Positions 56,868-64,000 of a DNA stretch of 64,000 nt are shown one piece after another. Below the pieces are notes generated by a model that was not told the DNA's origin, did not search any database, and worked only from the letters and a program-made list of their open reading frames with translations. This DNA comes from Hofstenia miamia (lineage: Eukaryota > Xenacoelomorpha > Acoela > Hofsteniidae), in the NCBI GenBank assembly GCA_900660155.1, contig CABFPE010000216.1, positions 276,250 to 340,249 on the forward strand, given 5' to 3'. The position numbers were made by a program, and so were the translations under genes. Position 1 is the first letter of the stretch, and the number at the start of each line of letters is the position of its first letter.

Positions 56868-58900
56868 ATGAAACAAGCACCTGTATTAATAGTAACTGAT
56901 CTACTAAAAACAAACACAATAACAGTTGTGATTAACAGAGTGATGGTAGACATGACAGTAGATACAGGAGCAGTCATATTGATAATAACTGACGAATGCG
57001 CAACAAAAGTTGGGTTTCAAAGAAAGCAATTAAATAATGAGAACAACAGATTGATAAACACATCAGGAGATTACATAGATGTGAAAGGTAGGTTGGAAAA
57101 TGTACTGATAAGAGTGGCAAATACAACATTTCAACAAACATTTACAGTAATTGATACAGAGAAAAACCAACTACCATATGAAGTTATACTTGGAAATGAT
57201 TTTTTAACAGACAATAAGTCTATCATAGATTACAATAACAGAATGATAATGGTACAAGAGGAGGTAGTAACAACATATGAAGACGAAAATGTGGATGATA
57301 CAATATTGTTTAAGTTGACACAAGGTGTGAGAATATTGCTGAACAACTAGAAGATGTATGAAATTGAAACAGTGGAAAAAGTAAATACAGAGATAATGAT
57401 ATATAATCAAGTGGGAATAAACACAAAAAAGTTGTCAATCCCGTCTAGTTTATGCATGATAAGAGAAGGAAGAGGATGGATACCATTGTTGAACGCGACA
57501 AATCACATAGTCAACATAAATAGATTGAAGGTGACCATAAAGGGAAAATGAGTGAAATCTGAAAAGCAGATGGTGAATAAAACAATCAACATAATAACAA
57601 AAAAGGAAGAGCAAACATTTCAAATACCAGAAATTAAAGAAGAAGAGTATCAACATCTGAATAATGAAGAAAAAAGGGAGTTGATAAGAATTCTGAATAA
57701 GCACAACAAAATATTTAACTTTGGCAAAATCAGTGTGGGAAAAGCAATTGGAGAGATGCACAAAATAATCACTACAATGGATGAACCAATAAGATTACCT
57801 TGTAGAAGAGTACCTGAGAATTTGAAAGAAAATTACAACATGATCTTGAATGAGTTAATTGATAATAAGATTATAAGGCCAAGTGAAAGCCCCTACGCAT
57901 CACCAACTGTATTTGTAAAACAGGGCAATAAATATAGGTTGTCATAGATTTCAGAAAACTTAACAACATAATGAAAAAAGATGCTTATCCACTACCAAGG
58001 ATAGATGATATGATTTACAAAGTGACAAAAAATAAATACTTTACATGTATTGATCTATGTAAAGCCTATTGGCAGGTGCTGATGGAACTAAAAGACATTG
58101 AAAAAACAGCGTTCATAACGCCATATGGATTATTTGAGTGGATGTACATGGCTTTTGGACTCTGTAATGTGCCAGTGACATTCCAACAATATGTAACAAA
58201 GGTACAGAAACAAAATAATAAGAAAATGGAGGAAGGAATATGCGCATACATAGATGATATATTAATTGCAAGTGACACTATAAAATAACATTTAGAGAAG
58301 CTAGATAGAACATTGACAATTCTGTATAATGCAGGATTGTGAGTCAATGGGAAAAAATGCAAAATTTTAAAAACCAAAGTTGTGTTTTTAGGAAGACAGA
58401 TACAACAAGGTAAAATCAAAATGAAAAATAACACAAAGGAAATGATTTTAAACATTAAAAGTCCAAAAACGAAAAAAGATGTGCAAAGAATAATGGGTTT
58501 CATTAATTACCATGGATCATTTATACCAAACATAGCCCAAAAGACAAATAAAATAACAGTGCTACTAAAGAAGTTGAAACCATTTGAGTGGACATGGAAA
58601 GAAGAACAATTAGAGAACATAAGAAACAAACTCGCTAAAATGCCTTCATTGAACACACCAGATTACCAAGAAGAATTCATCTTGGATTGTGACGTGAGTA
58701 ATGTGGCAATAGGTGCATGCTTAGGGCAAATGAAAAATGGTAGAGAAGTCCCAATACAATTCTTTAGCAGGCAATTGAAAACTAGTGAAGAGAATTACAG
58801 TTCAACAAAGTTAGAGATGCTAGCATTGGTGGAGAGTATAAAAAAATTTAGATACTTCCTGATTGGACAGAGATTCAAAGTATGAACCAACAATAGTGGC
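56868..58900 (+). pseudogene. LTR fossil: protease, reverse transcriptase and RNase H region
   Basis: The aspartic protease signature VDTGAVILII is near 56957 and the flap/core phrase EVILGNDFL near 57185. Reverse transcriptase motifs run from LPCRRVPENLK (57800) through YFTCIDLCKAYWQV (58040), YMAFGLCNVPVTFQQY (58150) and the catalytic YIDDILIA (58250). The RNase H part has ILDCDVSNVAIGACLGQ (58680) and ENYSSTKLEMLALV (58795). The sequence of domains is the gypsy pol order. It is broken in several places. Confidence 0.88.
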
Positions 58901-59149
58901 TTAGTGTGGTTGACAAAATTTTCAGGTGACAAATCGTCAATAGTATCATGCAGGATAGAATATCTGAATGAGTTTAGATTTACAATAGAACATGAAAGGG
59001 CGCACTACACAAAAACGCCGATTTCTGGACTGCATTACCAGAGTATCAAAGAGATGTTGAAAAACAAGAAGGAGAAAAGAAAAAATTCGATTTTTTACCA
59101 CATAATGAGTACAAGGAATTTTCAGAAATTAACGCAGATAAGAAAGGTC

Positions 59150-60720
59150 AAGTGATAATGCCCATTATAATCAAGGAGGAAATCGAAGAAAGCAAAATTG
59201 TTGAGAAACAAAAAATGGACATTGTAATGATAGAAATAAGAGAGAAATTAGAAAATGGAAATAAACAACTGAGTAAAGAAGCAAGTAGTTATTACCAAAG
59301 ATATATGTGGAAGGTAAATGAAAACGGATTATTATATGTACAAGGGAAGACACTGAGAATAGCGATCCCAGAATACTACAAAAGGGATTTGGTAAAGAAA
59401 ATTCATGAGAAGGGACACATTGGAATAATTCAAACAGAACAAACTTTTAATGCAAGGTTTATAACAATAGGAATCCGAAAAGTTGTAGAAGATGTGATAA
59501 ATAAATGTACCACATGTTTGTTGAATAATAAAAGACACTTTCCACAACAAACTGCGCCATTAGAAAAAATTATTGCAACCACACCAAACCAAATAGTACA
59601 TGTTGATTTGGAAAAATTGTTGGAAGACGACAAAGGGTATCAATATATTTTGGTAATAGTGGATAATTTCACAAAGTATGTGAGAATGATCCCATTGGAT
59701 TCCACAACAGCAAAAATACTGGCAGAGAAGATAATGAAGGAATGGATATTAAAATTTGGACCAATGGAGGTAATAATATCCAATAGAGAAGTGCAGTTTG
59801 AAAGTAAACTATTTGAAGAGATGGCGAAATTAATGGAGATAATGACAGAAAAAACAACAGCATTTCACCCACAAGCAAATGGGGCAGTGGAAGGACTGAA
59901 CAGAACAATGATTAAATTAATAAGAGTGTTAACATCAAGAGTTGGTGGGAGAGATTGGCGAGAAGTAATAGAGATGGTAGAGTATTTCTATAATACTTCA
60001 GTGCACTCTACTACAGGAACAACACCATTTAAAGCAATGTATGGTAGAGAAGCAGTGACGCCTATATCAATGCAATATAATACTTATGCAGAAAAACTGG
60101 ATAATGAATATGTCAGAAAGATTAAAAATCAATTAACAGGGATCCATGAAGCAATGTGCCACAACACTAAAAAGTCTGCAATAAGACAGCAGAGAAATTT
60201 CAATAAAAAGATCTACTGGAAACCACACAGGAAGAGTGATAAGGTTTACGCATACACATTAATGAGAACACAAGACGTAAACCAGGTAAGGAAATTAAAA
60301 ACACAGTGGTCAGGGCCATTTATCATTTCACAAACATTACCTAATAATAATTATAAATTGAAAAATGGTAGAATTTTACATTTTCAAAATTTAAAACAAG
60401 CAATGAAAGATATAGAACAAGTGAAATTAGATGAGAATGCACAATTTAAGTTAGTTGAAAATAACAAAGGTATATACAGTGAAATGGATGATCTTAATAG
60501 CATGGCAGAAGAAGAATTCTTAGAAGAATACAATCCTCAACAGGGAGAGGATGAAATCAAAAAGAGAGTTATGCCTCAGAGGGCAGTAAAAAATAAAAAT
60601 AAATACAAACCTGAAATATGTGATTTAAATTTAGTAACTCCATTTAGATTAGATAATGAAGAGAGCCAGCAGTCGATCACCACTGAAGAGCAGAAGAGTA
60701 CGCAGGAAATCCCCGAAATC
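59150..60720 (+). pseudogene. LTR fossil: integrase region
   Basis: An HHCC zinc-binding module (HEKGHIG...CTTCLLN, 59400-59525) precedes the catalytic core (HVDLEKLLEDD near 59600, VIVDNFTKYVRMIPLD near 59655, FHPQANGAVEGLNR near 59865). A GPY/F-type module (QWSGPFIIS...LKNGRILHFQN, 60305-60395) follows, the C-terminal feature of many gypsy integrases. This is the best-preserved part of the element. Confidence 0.88.
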
Positions 60721-60724
60721 TGAT

Positions 60725-61150
60725 CTTCAATTAAAGGGCATGACAAGGGGAGAACACACTAGCAGTCACAGTGGAAATACCAGGTCTCCACAATCTGATT
60801 GTCAGTTAAAGGGCATGAGGATGGAGCATTTTTCACCTAGTAATAGAAGAAGATGAGTGTGAAGGAAATCTGCGCAATCTGATTGTCATTTAAAGGGCAT
60901 GAGGATGGAGAATGTAACACTTACCAATAAACAGAGAAGGATAAGAAGGAAATCTCCTCAATCTGATTGTCAGTTAAAGGGCATGAGGATGGAGATGACA
61001 CCACAAAGATCACCCTCAACCAAATGTCATTTAAAGGGCAAGCAGATAATAGAGGGCCAACATCGTAATACTGAGCATCACTTAAAGGGCGGAGAGTATA
61101 GAGCTACACAGATAGGTCCTTGTCTGCAATTAAAGGCAGCAGGTACCAAC
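60725..61150 (+). repeat. Codon-phased TTAAAGGGC minisatellite
   Basis: The word TTAAAGG(G)C occurs at 60731, 60806, 60890, 60974, 61031, 61082 and 61130. The spacings are 75, 84, 84, 57, 51 and 48 bases, all multiples of three. The central units share GATTGTCA(G/T)TTAAAGGGC and ATGAGGATGGA, encoding SDCQLKGMRME-type repeats. Confidence 0.8.
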
Positions 61151-63830
61151 ATCTGCAGTCAATACATTGACCCAGATATACAGGATATAAGCAAAGAATC
61201 AGAGATGGACACATCAGAGCAGCCATCAACTAGTTCATTTGCAATGACAACACATAGTTCACAACCTTTCTCACATAGACAAACATCCAAAACAACAAAA
61301 TCATCTAGATTGGAAGAGCAAGAGAGTAGAATGACTAAAATTGGGAGAGATAAAATCCACCCATATTTTATTGCAAACAGGAAAATTCGATATAACTCAC
61401 AGGATAACTTATCACCAGAAACAAAAAGATTCTTACTACAAAATTTGTTGACAAAAGAGAAAGAATCATTGGCAATCCCCATAGTTATTGACAAACAGAA
61501 TAGGCCAGTATGCAATATGATTGTATCATGTGCAGAAAACATGAAAGAAGATTTCAATCGACCGTATTTCAAAAGTACGGTGCATATAACATTCAAGGAA
61601 ACATTCACATTGAAAGATGTTCAGAAACTGATAAAAAATAAAAACAAACTGATCAAGAAATGTGAACAAGTTAATCTGGACAGAGAGCACTTGACAGTGA
61701 TATATTTCATTAAACAAACAGAGATGACCTCTAGAAATCTTGAAGTAAATATAGAGGAAACGTTAAAAATGGCTAAGGAATATAAAACAAAAGTGATACT
61801 AATCGCAAGATCTCAAAGAAAAGAAGAGATGCCAGAGTTTTTACAAATTTAGAAGAAAAATTGGAAAATGTTTTTATAATGGACAAAAGTGGCGAAGTGG
61901 TATCAGAGATGATTAACATAGATTTGCAAATTAATACAATAGTGCCAGCAGAAAGAGTGATGGTCGAGCCAAAAATAGCCATAGACATGTATTACCAAGT
62001 AAGAACAATGGAGATACTTGGGATGACAGAGCATCTAGAGGAAACAGGAAATCTGTATGTAAAGTGCAGCATGAATCAGACGCCAGAGCATTTGAAAAAC
62101 ATTATGGATGTATGGAAAGAAATGAAAACTGAAAAGCCCATATATGAAGAATGGCCTATGATTGAGATAAGATCGCCCATAAAAACATATCACAAAGCAG
62201 TGGAGATGGCGCTAATAGAAATAAGAAAAGCATACAAAATGGATTCAAAACGCAATTTCAGAAACATGCTATTTGAAGAGGTAAATGCACTGCACATATG
62301 AGCAAGAACATCAATATGGATACTAAGTATAGCCCTAACAAACAACGAAAAGTTAGTCTTGCCAATCAGAAGGAAAGAGAGAAAAAACATGGCAAAGAAC
62401 AAAAGATACAAGATAGCTATAGCACTGATACCAGTGAACATAAAACAATGGATGTTACAGTATGTGGAAATACTATCACTATCGCTAACCAAGAAGGTGC
62501 AACAAAAGCTTGAGAAGTATTACACATGACTGTTAATGCAACAGCATACACTGGGCAGACAAAGTATTGTAGAACTTGCCAACAAAACAGGAATATGCCC
62601 TGTAGAAATAGACATATTGAATGTTGAGGCAAAAAAGTATATGTGGGGAGCTACTTTGAACACAAAACTGAAAGCACTAAAACAGCAACCTTGGATGACA
62701 ACTTGTAATCTAATAAGAAGAGAAAGTGGCAGCACACTGGAGACAATACAAGAAATAGCAAAGAAGAAGACAAACAAAACAATTACACATGAGATGAAAA
62801 AGTACATTAGAGAATATCCACAATGTGCTTATACCAAGATAATTAAGAAATCAGAAGTCATGCGGAAAGAAGGAGAAAACAGACCAATAGAAATCATAGA
62901 AATGGTCAGCAAGTCGCAAGAATAAATGTGAATGGAAGAATTATTGCATCAATTGAATGCAATTGCACTAACCCCAAACACACAGAGAGAAATAGACAGA
63001 GTTAATATGGAGAAATGGGGTGAAAAAGAGCTGAGTGAAATATCCTGGGTGGATACAGATGATGAACGTCTCTTGTTAGAAATAACCACAAAAAGAGAAA
63101 AGATGGATAATATAGTACAGAGAATATATGGCAAAGTCTATGAGAGAGAAACAAAGTTGATGATAAAAATACTTTGTACTGAAGCATTTATGAGACAAGA
63201 AATAATGGAAATCTTGCAACCACAAAATCAGTTAGCTGTGGATATCAAATGCATAACCTCCAAATTTGTGATGAAGACTGAAACTGCTCAGACTCTTATG
63301 AAGCCTGGGTTAACAAACATGTTCTGGGAGAATATAAAAACAAGTAAAAACAACTATCCCGCAACTTTTGGAATGGCGATGACATCAAGAATGGAAGGAT
63401 CATATGAAGATATAGAGAAACAAACACTAACTACATTATTAAAGTGTACACTGCAGCCAACAATCTCTGTACCAATGTTATTGCCAACATGGCAATTAAA
63501 GAATAAAAAACCAGTAAAAGCATTGTGGCACAAAGAAAGTACATATGTGAACAAACTAGAGGAGAATGTTATAAGAAGTCCAAAGAAATATTGATTGGAA
63601 ATGATAATAAAGAAAGAATATACATTGAAGGAATAGTAACCCCATATGATCTGTATTGCGATGGAGAGGCAATACACAAGCAAATAAAGAAAGTGTGGAA
63701 CAAAATTGAAAAAAGAAATACTCAAACAGTAAAGTTGTTCTCAGGTATAAACAATATAGCATGGGGCGAATTGTGGAGTCCTCAATACTGGTACTATGAT
63801 GTGATGTGATGAGTCAAGATCATAACAATG
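60730..63830 (+). pseudogene. LTR fossil: long 3' region of unknown function
   Basis: More than 3 kb of A-rich, coding-like sequence lies between integrase and the expected 3' LTR. It starts with a repeat zone encoding LKG-containing units. Its predicted products are charged, Met/Lys/Glu-rich and apparently soluble (for example NTIVPAERVMVEPKIAI, GICPVEIDILNVEAKKYMW). I see no signal peptide, membrane anchor or furin-like site, so it does not look like an envelope gene. No family is recognised. It is broken. Confidence 0.6.
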
Positions 63831-64000
63831 ATAAGATTGGGAAAAAATGATCTAGATCAAATAACAAGAAAAGTAAAAAATAACATAAGTGCATTTTACA
63901 ATGAAACATCTATATCCAAGTCATTAAGATCTACTTACGAGTTTTTCTATCTGAACACAAAGGTAAGACCCAAATTGGCTCACACAAGCAGAGTAGTAGT

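Larger units (their letters stand above)
54290..64000 (+). mobile_element. Ty3/gypsy-group LTR retrotransposon fossil (right end outside window)
   Basis: The order is presumed 5' LTR and leader (to about 55.43 kb), gag region, protease, reverse transcriptase, RNase H, integrase, then a long 3' region of unknown function. Integrase after RNase H places it in Ty3/gypsy. A GGCGCCCAAC sequence at 55430, resembling a tRNA-primer site, suggests the LTR/leader boundary. The left edge is approximate and no 3' LTR is in the window, so age cannot be judged from LTR divergence. It is broken, with roughly half a dozen disruptions in gag-pol and a few more downstream, but every domain is easily recognised, so it is not ancient. 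The plus strand is strongly A-rich. Confidence 0.85.

Noticed and set aside
58066-58503. 145-codon minus-strand frame
   Set aside because: It is antisense to the reverse transcriptase region of the LTR fossil and has no motif of its own.

Overview
This is a draft-assembly window from an AT-rich, repeat-dense animal genome, most likely an invertebrate. The evidence is spliced host exons with GT-AG introns of roughly 0.1 to 1.8 kb, a NUP210 (gp210) nuclear-pore gene, CR1/L2-type LINEs carrying 2A-like motifs, Tc1/mariner, pogo and hAT elements, and a Ty3/gypsy LTR element. I cannot name the species. There are two long N gaps (16529-17310 and 47668-47808) and four single-N joins (4378, 12834, 23924, 42739). 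Sequence is duplicated around every single-N join, so the scaffold order should be treated with caution.

Layout. 1-3.6 kb: first exon of a membrane-anchored glycosyltransferase, then MITE remnants. 3.6-6.7 kb: a complete pogo/Tigger-like transposon with intact ends and TA target sites; it contains the first single-N join. 7.2-13.9 kb: the last seven exons of a NUP210 homologue on the + strand, ending in a membrane helix and a short tail. Its introns hold three MITEs with clean target-site duplications, and its membrane exon is duplicated at the second single-N join. 14.1-16.2 kb: an old LINE relic. 16.5-27.2 kb: gaps, low-quality AT-rich sequence, a GC-richer island (18.9-19.6 kb) and mostly featureless sequence.

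27.3-36.1 kb: two adjacent, well-preserved LINEs in the same orientation (LINE-A, LINE-B). Each has an SGNH-esterase ORF1 tail followed by an ORF2 with a hydrophobic leader, a 2A-like NPGP motif, an AP endonuclease and a reverse transcriptase. ORF2 of LINE-A is completely open; LINE-B has one frameshift. A decayed third copy lies at 39.3-40.4 kb, just after a MITE containing a 91-bp duplication. 41.5-44.4 kb: two versions of one mariner-like element flanking a single-N join, diverged in the 5' half and identical in the 3' half. 47.5-50.4 kb: a hAT MITE with an 8-bp target duplication, a GAGCCGAGC-rich repeat, and the C-terminal relic of a hAT transposase. 51.2 kb: a possible small secreted or membrane peptide. 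54.3-64.0 kb: a broken Ty3/gypsy LTR fossil with gag, protease, RT, RNase H and integrase regions, followed by more than 3 kb of coding-like sequence of unknown function. Its right end lies outside the window.

Only the glycosyltransferase exon, NUP210 and perhaps the small peptide look like host genes. The best candidates for something under-described are the 2A-bearing LINE leaders and the unknown 3' region of the gypsy element, with its codon-phased LKG repeat.
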